A stretch of DNA of 12,906 nucleotides from Butyricicoccus sp. (GTDB taxonomy: Bacteria; Bacillota; Clostridia; Oscillospirales; Butyricicoccaceae): positions 1-12,906 of the forward strand of contig JAHHRJ010000049.1 of the NCBI GenBank assembly GCA_020025885.1, read 5' to 3'. A model generated the notes under the pieces. It was given only the letters and a program-made list of their open reading frames with translations, did no database searches and had not been told where the DNA came from. The translations under genes and the position numbers were made by a program. Positions within the stretch are counted from its first letter, which is position 1, and each line of letters begins with the position of its first letter. Below, in pieces: positions 5,928 to 12,901 of this stretch.

Positions 5928-7193
5928 ATGTACCATAACAAACGCAATCGAATCATTGCGGCAATCATTGCGGGGATTTTGGTGGTGTTGATGCTGGGTT
6001 CGACCATCTTTGGTGCGCTCAGTATGGCAACCGCTGCCTCGAAAAGTCAGCTGAACAACAAGCTGGCACAGATCAAATCCCAGAAAGCAGAAGTGGAAAG
6101 ACAGCTTGCTGCATACCAGAAAGATAAGGATGCGTATGCTGGACAGATCGGCACACTCAACAATAAGATCAACTTGACCGAAGAGCAGATCGCAGCAACC
6201 AAAGAGGTTCTGGGGGAGCTGGACAAGTCGATCGCTGAGACCGTGGAAAATCTGGCAAAGGCAGAAGAAGATCTGGTAGAAAAGCAGAAGCTGTTTGCAA
6301 CCCGTATTCGCGTGATGTATGAAAACGGGGAGACTTCTTACATGGAAGTTCTGCTCAACTCCGAGAACTTTAGCGATATGCTGTCCAATATGGAGATTGT
6401 AAGCCAGATTATGGACTATGACAAGAATGTTGTGCGCGAGTTTAAGGAAGTGTGTGACAGCATTGATGCGATGAAGATTCAGCTGGAATCCGATCGTCAG
6501 CAGCAGCAGAATCATAAGGAAACTTTGGAAGCAGACAAGCATGAACTGGAAAAAGACAAGAAAAAACTCAGTGCCATGCTTGCAAAGGTACAAAAAGATA
6601 TTACATCTGCCGAGAAGATGGCGGCACAGATGGATGCAGAACGAGATCAAATCAATCAGGAAATCGCAGAGATCTCTCGCCGTGAGGCGGAAGAAGCACG
6701 GAAACGTGCAGAAGAAGCGCACAGAAAAGCTGAGCGGGCACGCAGGAATAACAATTCTGCAAGCACACCAAGCACAGCTTCGGTATCATCCGGCGGCGGC
6801 TCGATGTTGTGGCCATGTCCGACCTATACGTACATCAGCTCGGAATTTGGAGGAAGAAATCATCCCATCACCGGCAAATGGCAGTCCGGACATAAGGGCA
6901 TTGATATTGCATCGAGTAAGGGAAATCCAGTGATTGCGGCAAAGTCCGGCACAGTAGTCAAGAGTTATCTGTCTTCTTCTTATGGAAATTATATTGTAAT
7001 CAGCCATGGCGGCGGACTTATGACTGCATATGCACATCTGTCCAAGCGTATGGTATCGGTTGGTGATACCGTTGCAGCAGGTGAGCAGATCGGTACAGTC
7101 GGCTCGACCGGAAACTCCACGGGCAACCATCTCCATTTTGAGGTTTATGTCAATGGATCGGTCGTAAATCCAAGAAACTACGTCAGCCCATAA
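5928..7193 (+). CDS. Secreted M23 peptidoglycan hydrolase with PcsB-like coiled coil (second copy)
   Basis: A 421-residue paralogue of the preceding protein, with the same order of domains. It has a signal sequence (hydrophobic about 8-29, possible cleavage near ATAA-S, 35-38), a coiled coil (about 38-270) and an Ala/Arg/Glu-rich helix (EEARKRAEEAHRKAERARR). A short Ser/Thr linker leads to the LytM/M23 domain (about 294-421). Zinc ligands H322, D326 and H403 and catalytic H370 and H401 are intact. The 48-residue block from residue 122 is 44/48 identical to the first copy, while the rest of the coiled coil is clearly diverged. ATG 5919 is only 3 bases after AGGAG; ATG 5928 has better spacing (10 bases from AGGAGAG, 5911-5917) and is preferred. 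It lies 24 bases after the first copy, in the same operon. Both copies are probably clients of FtsEX. Confidence 0.91.
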   Translation: MYHNKRNRIIAAIIAGILVVLMLGSTIFGALSMATAASKSQLNNKLAQIKSQKAEVERQLAAYQKDKDAYAGQIGTLNNKINLTEEQIAATKEVLGELDKSIAETVENLAKAEEDLVEKQKLFATRIRVMYENGETSYMEVLLNSENFSDMLSNMEIVSQIMDYDKNVVREFKEVCDSIDAMKIQLESDRQQQQNHKETLEADKHELEKDKKKLSAMLAKVQKDITSAEKMAAQMDAERDQINQEIAEISRREAEEARKRAEEAHRKAERARRNNNSASTPSTASVSSGGGSMLWPCPTYTYISSEFGGRNHPITGKWQSGHKGIDIASSKGNPVIAAKSGTVVKSYLSSSYGNYIVISHGGGLMTAYAHLSKRMVSVGDTVAAGEQIGTVGSTGNSTGNHLHFEVYVNGSVVNPRNYVSP

Positions 7194-7208
7194 AGATGGG
7201 CGACTGTG

Positions 7209-7247
7209 GTCGGGGTACAGGGGGAATCCGCTGTCCCCGACTTTTTT
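7209..7247 (+). terminator. Intrinsic terminator after the second hydrolase gene
   Basis: GTCGGGG (7209-7215) pairs with CCCCGAC (7235-7241). After one bulged T, ACAG (7217-7220) pairs with CTGT (7231-7234). Six T follow directly (7242-7247). It lies only 24 bases before the next start codon, so it both ends the ftsEX unit and sits in front of the protease gene. Confidence 0.92.
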
Positions 7248-7271
7248 ATTGTGTAAAAAGGAGTAACTTTT

Positions 7272-8471
7272 ATGAGTAATGGTGTTTCCAAAGTGACAAC
7301 GGCTGTGCTGTGTGTACTGAGCGCGGCAACTGCGTTTAATGCATCATACATTGTGTTGCAGAGACAGAATGAGGCAAGAATGCCCGACTATCAGGCAAAC
7401 AATGCGATCTATGGAAAGTTGGGGGAGATCCGACAGCTCATTGATGACCTCTATGTAGGGCAGTATGATATCAAAAAAGCGGTGGATCTGGCAAGCACAG
7501 GGTTTATCCTTGGTGTAGGAGATCGATGGAGCGGCTATCTTTCCAAAGAGGAATATGAAGAATATCAGACATCCCTCAAAGGACAGGCACAGGGCATCGG
7601 CGTATATACGCTGTATGATCCAGAGAAACAAAGTCTGCGTCTGATCGAAGTGTATCCGGATTCGGGTGCGGCACGTGCGGGACTCAAACGCGGCGATGAA
7701 ATTTTGGGCACAAAAGACAAAACATTGGGGGAGCATGGATATCAGGAAGTGCGTGACAGCATTGCTGGCGACAAGGGAACATCGGTTGAACTTGTGGTTC
7801 GTCATGCGGACACTGGAAAAACAGATACCGTTTCAGCGGTACGCGGTGAAGTGGAAGCCACAATGGTCACCGGAAAAATGCTGGAAGATGATACGGGATA
7901 TATCCTAATCTATAATTTCCACTTGGGTGCAGACAAACAATTTAAGAAAGTGCTGGATGATCTGTTAAAGCAGGGCGCAAAGCGGCTCATTTTTGATGTG
8001 CGCGAAAATCCGGGCGGCGCAGTTGAAGTCTTATCCAAAATGCTTGACCCACTTCTGCCAGAAGGCACGATCATGACCTTACGCGCAAAGGATGGAACGG
8101 AACAAGTATATTCCTCGGATGCAAAGGAATTGGATCTGCCCATGGCGGTCGTTATGAATCAAAATTCCTATTCGGCGGCAGAGTTCTTTGCGGCGGCGCT
8201 GCAAGAATATGGCAAAGCGGTGATCGTGGGAGAACAGACGGTTGGCAAGGGATACTCTCAGCGCACCTATGAACTGTCCGATGGATCTGCGCTGCGCTTA
8301 TCGGACAATGCATACTATACACCGAAGGGAAAGAGCCTCATTGGTACTGGCGTATTGCCCGATATTCCAGTCTCCTTGCCGCAAGAAAAAATCAATTATT
8401 TTTATTTCATGAAACTGGAAGAGGATGCACAGCTTGCTGCCGCTTGGAAGGCGGTAACGGATGGGAAGTAA
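7272..8471 (+). CDS. S41 carboxy-terminal processing protease with PDZ domain (CtpA/CtpB type)
   Basis: A 399-residue serine protease. Residues 9-30 are hydrophobic and form a signal anchor, so the enzyme acts outside the membrane. A helical segment leads to a PDZ domain (about 95-180; GQAQGIGV, YPDSGAARAGLKRGDEIL). The S41 core (about 195-370) has the Ser/Lys pair in the family spacing: S301 in NQNSYSAAEFF, K326 in TVGKGYSQ and Q330. FDVRENPGG (241-249) is the usual strand before the active site. AAAGGAG at 7257-7263 sits 8 bases before the ATG. In Bacillus, ctpB lies next to ftsEX and its product cleaves a sporulation regulator; here the substrate is unknown, and the neighbouring hydrolases or FtsX are possible. 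No promoter is visible between the terminator at 7209-7247 and the ATG, so expression may rely on read-through. Confidence 0.92.
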   Translation: MSNGVSKVTTAVLCVLSAATAFNASYIVLQRQNEARMPDYQANNAIYGKLGEIRQLIDDLYVGQYDIKKAVDLASTGFILGVGDRWSGYLSKEEYEEYQTSLKGQAQGIGVYTLYDPEKQSLRLIEVYPDSGAARAGLKRGDEILGTKDKTLGEHGYQEVRDSIAGDKGTSVELVVRHADTGKTDTVSAVRGEVEATMVTGKMLEDDTGYILIYNFHLGADKQFKKVLDDLLKQGAKRLIFDVRENPGGAVEVLSKMLDPLLPEGTIMTLRAKDGTEQVYSSDAKELDLPMAVVMNQNSYSAAEFFAAALQEYGKAVIVGEQTVGKGYSQRTYELSDGSALRLSDNAYYTPKGKSLIGTGVLPDIPVSLPQEKINYFYFMKLEEDAQLAAAWKAVTDGK

Positions 8472-8535
8472 TCGCACAGTTCGCACATCAAAGTAGGAAA
8501 AATGCAAAAAGTTCGGAAAGATGCCGCTTGCTTGC

Positions 8536-8564
8536 TTGACAGGGGCATTATATCTTCATATAAT
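8536..8564 (+). promoter_or_regulatory. Perfect-consensus sigma-A promoter for greA-lysS
   Basis: TTGACA (8536-8541), a 17-bp spacer and TATAAT (8559-8564) match the sigma-A consensus at all twelve positions. Transcription should begin near 8571, followed at once by a small hairpin, ATGGT (8573-8577) with ACCAT (8583-8587), which may protect the mRNA 5' end. No terminator for the preceding protease gene is seen in 8472-8535. Confidence 0.95.
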
Positions 8565-8634
8565 AAGGAGTAATGGTTTGATACCATACCGAATTTTGTA
8601 TTTAGAAAATTTATGATAGAGAGGGAATGATCTC

Positions 8635-9108
8635 ATGGCGAAGGAATTTAAGCTGACACAAGAGAGCTTGGACAAGCTGAGAGAGGAATTGGAGTATCTG
8701 AAAACCGTCCGTGAGAAGGAGGTTGCAGAGCAGATCAAGGAAGCGCGCTCCTTTGGTGACCTTTCGGAGAACTCCGAGTATGATGAAGCAAAGAACGAGC
8801 AGGGCAAACTGTATTCCCGTATTGCAGAGGTTGAGAATATCCTTGCACATGCAGTTGTGATCACCGACGATATGTACGGTCAGGACGAGGTTTCTCCTGG
8901 CTGCCGCTTTAAGGTAGAAGATGTTGAATTTGGTGACGTGGAAGAGTATCACTTTGTTGGTTCTCAGGAAGCAGATCCGATGAATGGTAAGATTTCTGAC
9001 GAATCTCCATTTGGCAAGGCAATGCTTGGCAAAAAGGTTGGTTCTGTGGTAGAAGTAGAAGCACCAGCAGGCATGATTCAGTACAAGATCGTTGAGATCA
9101 GCAAGTAA
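8635..9108 (+). CDS. greA: Transcription elongation factor GreA
   Basis: A 157-residue GreA of standard length. Residues about 3-77 form the N-terminal antiparallel coiled coil, whose tip carries the acidic residues D42 and E45 in GDLSENSEYDEAKNEQ. These residues position Mg2+ in RNA polymerase for cleavage of backtracked RNA. Residues about 84-157 are the C-terminal FKBP-like domain, with ISDESPFGKAMLGKKVG as its family signature. It rescues stalled polymerase by stimulating transcript cleavage in the secondary channel. AGAGGG lies 9 bases before the ATG. It is the first gene after a perfect-consensus promoter and is followed 15 bases later by lysS, a common pairing in Firmicutes. Nothing is missing or unusual. 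Confidence 0.97.
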   Translation: MAKEFKLTQESLDKLREELEYLKTVREKEVAEQIKEARSFGDLSENSEYDEAKNEQGKLYSRIAEVENILAHAVVITDDMYGQDEVSPGCRFKVEDVEFGDVEEYHFVGSQEADPMNGKISDESPFGKAMLGKKVGSVVEVEAPAGMIQYKIVEISK

Positions 9109-9123
9109 GAGAGGGGAATCCGC

Positions 9124-10626
9124 ATGGCAAATGAACAGAAGGCTGTGACAGAACAGACGCAGGAAGAACTGAACGAGCTCCTGCGCATTCGTCGCGAAAA
9201 GCTCAAGGACTTGCAGGACGCAGGTACAGACCCATTTGAGCAGGTACGCTTTGAGCGCACCAATTTTACAACCGATATCAAGGAGCATTTTGACGAGATG
9301 GAGGGCAAGACCGTCCGTCTGGCTGGTCGTATGATGTCCAAGCGCATCATGGGTAAGGCTTCTTTTGCCGATCTTTCTGACCGCTATGGTCGCTTGCAGC
9401 TGTATATCAAGCGCGATGAACTGGGCGAAGAGACCTATAAGGGATTCAAGAAGATGGACATTGGTGATCTCATCGGTATTTCGGGTGAGGTTTTCCGCAC
9501 CCAGAAGGGCGAAGTATCCGTTATGGTTAAGGAGCTGACCCTGCTCTCTAAGAACCTCATTCCGCTGCCGGAGAAGTGGCACGGTCTGAAGGATACCGAT
9601 ATGCGCTACCGCCAGCGCTATGTAGACCTCATCATCAACCCTGATGTACGTGATACCTTTGAAAAGCGTTCCGCAATCGTGCGCGAAATCCGTAACTTTA
9701 TGGATAGCCGCGGCTTTATGGAGGTTGAGACACCTTGCCTCAACACCATCCCGGGCGGTGCAGCTGCACGCCCATTCGTGACCCATCACAATGCGCTGGA
9801 TATTGATATGTACATGCGTATTGCAACTGAGCTGCACCTCAAGCGCCTGATCGTTGGCGGTATGGAGCAGGTTTATGAGATCGGTCGTATCTTCCGCAAT
9901 GAGGGTATGGATACCCGCCACAACCCTGAGTTTACAACCATCGAGCTGTATCAGGCATATACCGACTATAATGGTATGATGGACATTACCGAGGATATGG
10001 TTGTGCATGTATGCGAAAAGGTACTTGGTACAACCAAGGTAACCTATCAGGGCACAGAGCTGGATTTCTCTAAGGGCTGGAAGCGCATGACCATGGCTGA
10101 CGCGGTTAAGGAATATTCTGGTCTGGACTTTATGGCAATGAGCCCAGAAGAGGCGCTCGCGGCTGTTAAGGAGCGTGGTCTGGAAATTGAGAAGAACAAG
10201 AATAGCTGGGGCGATCTGCTCGCACTGTGCTATGAAGAGTACGTAGAGGAAAAGCTCATGCAGCCGACCTTTATTACTGATTATCCAGTTGAAATCTCTC
10301 CGCTGGCAAAGCGTAAGGCTTCTGATCCACGTTTGACTGAGCGTTTTGAGTGCTTTGTTTACGGCAGAGAGCTGTGCAATGCATTCTCTGAGCTAAACGA
10401 TCCAATCGACCAGCGTGAGCGTTTCGAACGTCAGGTTGCACTGCGTGAGGCAGGCGATGACGAGGCAAATATGATGGATACCGATTTTGTAACCGCACTG
10501 GAGTACGGTATGCCGCCTACGGGTGGTATGGGCATGGGCATTGACCGTCTGGTTATGTTCCTGACCGATTCTGCATCCATTCGCGATGTACTGCTGTTCC
10601 CTACGATGAAGCCGCTGGGTGAGTAA
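9124..10626 (+). CDS. lysS: Lysyl-tRNA synthetase, class II
   Basis: A 500-residue class II lysyl-tRNA synthetase, the usual length. The N-terminal anticodon-binding OB fold (about 60-145) includes VRLAGRMMSKRIMGKASFADL. The catalytic domain follows: a motif 1 region (about 176-205, FMEVETPCLNTIPGGAAARP), motif 2 FRNEGMDTRHNPEFTTIE (257-274) with ATP-binding R258, and motif 3 GGMGMGIDRLVMF (467-479) with R475. The C-terminus RDVLLFPTMKP is typical. It charges tRNA-Lys with lysine in the cytoplasm. GAGGGGAA precedes the ATG. It is transcribed with greA from the strong promoter; no T-box or other leader is seen between them. A 465-residue open frame on the opposite strand is an antisense shadow. 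Confidence 0.98.
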   Translation: MANEQKAVTEQTQEELNELLRIRREKLKDLQDAGTDPFEQVRFERTNFTTDIKEHFDEMEGKTVRLAGRMMSKRIMGKASFADLSDRYGRLQLYIKRDELGEETYKGFKKMDIGDLIGISGEVFRTQKGEVSVMVKELTLLSKNLIPLPEKWHGLKDTDMRYRQRYVDLIINPDVRDTFEKRSAIVREIRNFMDSRGFMEVETPCLNTIPGGAAARPFVTHHNALDIDMYMRIATELHLKRLIVGGMEQVYEIGRIFRNEGMDTRHNPEFTTIELYQAYTDYNGMMDITEDMVVHVCEKVLGTTKVTYQGTELDFSKGWKRMTMADAVKEYSGLDFMAMSPEEALAAVKERGLEIEKNKNSWGDLLALCYEEYVEEKLMQPTFITDYPVEISPLAKRKASDPRLTERFECFVYGRELCNAFSELNDPIDQRERFERQVALREAGDDEANMMDTDFVTALEYGMPPTGGMGMGIDRLVMFLTDSASIRDVLLFPTMKPLGE

Positions 10627-10636
10627 AAATGACAAG

Positions 10637-10670
10637 AAGCCTGTGTATTGTATTGCGATGCACAGGCTTT
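10637..10670 (+). terminator. Weak terminator-like hairpin after lysS
   Basis: AAGCCTGTG (10637-10645) pairs perfectly with CACAGGCTT (10661-10669) around a 15-base loop. Only three T follow the stem's C, so termination would be partial. It may separate greA-lysS from the downstream genes or let some transcription through; no clear promoter follows before 10699. Confidence 0.55.
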
Positions 10671-10698
10671 CGGCATATACATTCATTTGAGGAAGTTC

Positions 10699-11490
10699 AT
10701 GGAATTTACTGAGATTACAAGCCGGCAGAATGCCACGCTCAAACATCTGGCACGGCTGGCACGTGAAAAGAAATATCGCCTGACAACAGGAGAAATGGTC
10801 TGTGAGGGCGAGAAGATGCTATATGAGGCGCTCTCGTCAGACGTCAAGGTCAACAGCGTTTTGGCGCGTACTGGCGCTGCATGGGACACTGATTTGCTGA
10901 CTAAGGCAGAAGCCCAAGGGGCGGCACTCTTTTCGGCAGAAGAAAAGCTCTTTACGCTGGCAAGTGATGTGGAAGCATCGCAGCCAGTGCTCTTTTCCTG
11001 TATGCGTCCTGTACAGCACACAGTGGACTTTACCAAGGTGCGCCGTGCCGTTTTGCTTGATGGACTGCAAGATCCCGGAAACTTGGGAACTATCTTGCGC
11101 ACGGCAGATGCGTTTGCACTCGATCTCGTGATTTTATGTGAGGGCTGCACAGACCCGACTGCACCCAAGGTCATCCGCGCCACAATGGGGGCGGCATTCC
11201 GGCAGGGTGTGTGCCAAATGCCGCTTGGGAAAGCGATCGAAGCCCTGAAGGCACAGCAGATCCCAGTCTATGCGGCGGCACTGGAAGCAGACAGTGTACC
11301 CATTCCAGCTGAAGGACTGCCCGAACGTGCGGCGGTGATTATCGGCAATGAAGGAAATGGTGTGACACAAAATGCATTGACTTTGTGCGATGAAAAAATT
11401 ATAATTCCGATGTCAGGGCATGCGGAATCACTCAATGCAGGCGTTGCTGCTGCCATTCTCATCTGGGAGATGACAAAAAAAGGGGGATAA
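10699..11490 (+). CDS. SpoU/TrmH-family RNA 2'-O-methyltransferase
   Basis: A 263-residue RNA ribose methyltransferase. The N-terminal part (about 1-100) is an L30e-like substrate-binding domain (RQNATLKHLARLAREKKYR, VCEGEKMLYEAL). The C-terminal part (about 115-260) is the SPOUT knot domain with all three motifs: motif 1 LDGLQDPGNLGTILRTADAF (from 120, N128 and R134), motif 2 VIIGNEGNGV (E218) and motif 3 IPMSGHAESLNAGVAAAIL (N246). It uses S-adenosylmethionine to methylate a 2'-OH in rRNA or tRNA; which nucleotide cannot be read from the sequence. The frame is open upstream to 10648, but GAGGAAG at 10689-10695 marks ATG 10699. dprA starts 3 bases after its stop, so the two form an operon. 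Confidence 0.92.
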   Translation: MEFTEITSRQNATLKHLARLAREKKYRLTTGEMVCEGEKMLYEALSSDVKVNSVLARTGAAWDTDLLTKAEAQGAALFSAEEKLFTLASDVEASQPVLFSCMRPVQHTVDFTKVRRAVLLDGLQDPGNLGTILRTADAFALDLVILCEGCTDPTAPKVIRATMGAAFRQGVCQMPLGKAIEALKAQQIPVYAAALEADSVPIPAEGLPERAAVIIGNEGNGVTQNALTLCDEKIIIPMSGHAESLNAGVAAAILIWEMTKKGG

Positions 11491-11493
11491 ATC

Positions 11494-12741
11494 ATGTCAA
11501 AGCGCGTATACTGGCTGTGGCTTGCGAACAAGCCCGATCTGGATGCAGCTGTCATTCGTAAACTTACCCAGTCGTTTGGAACACCAGAATTCCTTTATGG
11601 TGCTGAGCGGGATGTTTTACTTTCTGCGGGACTGCCCAAACGACAGACGGACGCGCTTTGCGACAAAGATTTATCACAGGCAGAACATATCTTACGAGTT
11701 TGCGAAGAAAAGAAAATCACGATTTTCACGATCGAGGACAGTGCATATCCAGATATCCTGCGGGAGATCAATGACCCGCCGCCGGTGCTGTATGTACGCG
11801 GCACGCTTCCAGATTTTGACCAATCACCAGCCATTGCGATCGTTGGAACGCGCTCTTGCTCGGCGTATGGTCTGCGCATGGCAGAACGCTTTGGCGCAGC
11901 ATTGGCAAAGGCTGGATTTACCATTGTTTCAGGTATGGCGCGCGGCATTGATACGGCGGCACACCGTGGATGCCTGAAAGCAGGCGGCAAAACGGTCGCT
12001 GTGCTTGCAGGTGGTGTGGATATCTGCTATCCAAAAGGAAATGAATATCTGATGGGCGATATTATGATCTCGGGTGCGGTCATCAGCGAGAACCCACCAA
12101 GAACTGCCAATGAGGGCTTCCGCTTCCCAATCCGAAACCGCATCATCACTGGTTTGTGTGCAGCAACGCTTATTGTAGAAGCACCAGTGCGTTCGGGTGC
12201 GCTGATCTCGGCAAAGCTTGCATTTGAGCAGGGACGTGAGGTGTTTGCCGTGCCGGGTGCACTCGATGTGCTCGGATCAGTGGGCTGCAATCAGCTGATA
12301 CGAGATGAAGTTGCACGAATCGCAACACAGCCAATGGATCTTGTGCATGGGCTGGCACATCTGTTGCGAACCGAACCACAGGAGGCGCTGATCCGCAAAG
12401 TTTGGCTCAGAGAACTCGGTGGTTATGGAAGTCTGCCAGCACCAGAGCCTGTAAAACCCTATCGCATTGAGCGCAGTTCAGCTGCACCTAGAAGAGAGCA
12501 CAAACAGGAGCTGGAAAAAACAAAAGAGCCAGAAGCAGCAAAACCAGTTCCAAAGAAACTACCGGATACCTTGGATGGCACAGAACGGCAAGTTGCAGAG
12601 GCGATTGCGGAGGGGGCAGATACCGTCGATGCCATCAGTGAGAAAACGGGTCTGCCTGCGGCTGAAATAGGGTCAGCGCTCGTGCTGCTGGAGATCTCTG
12701 GGATCGTGATACAAAGAGCAGGATATTACTTGCTGCTTTAA
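11494..12741 (+). CDS. dprA: DNA-processing protein DprA (Smf)
   Basis: A 415-residue DprA/Smf, somewhat longer than the usual 290-370 because of a charged linker. An N-terminal helical SAM/HhH-like region (about 1-75) precedes the Rossmann-like DprA domain (about 80-285): VGTRSCSAYG (117-126), SGMARGIDTAAH (146-157), FPIRNRIITGL (211-221), SGALISAKLA and VPGALDVLGSVGCNQLI. A low-complexity Lys/Glu/Pro linker (about 315-358) leads to a winged-helix DML1-like domain (about 360-415). DprA loads RecA on incoming single-stranded DNA during transformation; many non-competent bacteria keep it too. AAGGGGG lies just before ATG 11494. It follows the methyltransferase by 3 bases. topA usually follows dprA in Firmicutes, but here a transposon end follows instead. 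No terminator is seen after the stop. Confidence 0.95.
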   Translation: MSKRVYWLWLANKPDLDAAVIRKLTQSFGTPEFLYGAERDVLLSAGLPKRQTDALCDKDLSQAEHILRVCEEKKITIFTIEDSAYPDILREINDPPPVLYVRGTLPDFDQSPAIAIVGTRSCSAYGLRMAERFGAALAKAGFTIVSGMARGIDTAAHRGCLKAGGKTVAVLAGGVDICYPKGNEYLMGDIMISGAVISENPPRTANEGFRFPIRNRIITGLCAATLIVEAPVRSGALISAKLAFEQGREVFAVPGALDVLGSVGCNQLIRDEVARIATQPMDLVHGLAHLLRTEPQEALIRKVWLRELGGYGSLPAPEPVKPYRIERSSAAPRREHKQELEKTKEPEAAKPVPKKLPDTLDGTERQVAEAIAEGADTVDAISEKTGLPAAEIGSALVLLEISGIVIQRAGYYLLL

Positions 12742-12798
12742 AATGAAAATGGATCAACTGGACGTGCCACCACATAGGCAGCGTTCGGTTTACCAAAA

Positions 12799-12841
12799 GT
12801 GCCGTAAATCCCCTGCCTTTAGGCATGGGGATATAAGGCAC
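12799..12841 (+). repeat. Imperfect subterminal palindrome of the putative IS end
   Basis: Outer stem GTGCC (12799-12803) / GGCAC (12837-12841); internal loop GTAA/ATAA; inner stem ATCCCC (12808-12813) / GGGGAT (12827-12832) with bulged T12826; TGCC (12814-12817) / GGCA (12822-12825) around a TTTA loop. Bulged subterminal hairpins like this are what Y1 transposases (TnpA) bind as single strands. No T-run follows, so it is not a terminator. Confidence 0.85.
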
Positions 12842-12872
12842 ACATAGATTTCCTGTTCATGAGGGTATTGTC

Positions 12873-12901
12873 TTGTATTAGATGAAAAATAGTAGTATAA
12901 T
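12873..12901 (+). promoter_or_regulatory. Promoter reading out of the window, probably for tnpA/tnpB
   Basis: TTGTAT (12873-12878), a 17-bp spacer and a perfect TATAAT (12896-12901). It points right, away from dprA, and should drive a transposon gene beyond the window edge. Confidence 0.8.

Noticed and set aside
5829..6722. A 297-codon minus-strand frame opposite the second hydrolase
   Set aside because: Its Phe/Leu/His-rich composition is the mirror of a Lys/Glu-rich coiled coil; no ribosome site, no domain.
8472..8535. Possible terminator between the protease gene and the greA promoter
   Set aside because: Only short repeats (TCGCACA twice, GCTT/CTTG runs) are present; no stem followed by T-run could be found.
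9109..9123. T-box or lysine riboswitch controlling lysS
   Set aside because: Only 15 bases separate greA and lysS, far too few for either element.
8611..10008. A 465-codon open frame on the minus strand opposite greA and lysS
   Set aside because: It lies wholly antisense to two certain genes, its translation shows no recognisable domain, and it follows from the codon use of the sense strand. No ribosome site or promoter was found for it.
12743..12847. A 34-codon frame right after dprA (starts MKMDQLDVPPHRQ)
   Set aside because: It runs straight through the IS hairpin, has no ribosome site and is best explained as chance translation of a transposon end.
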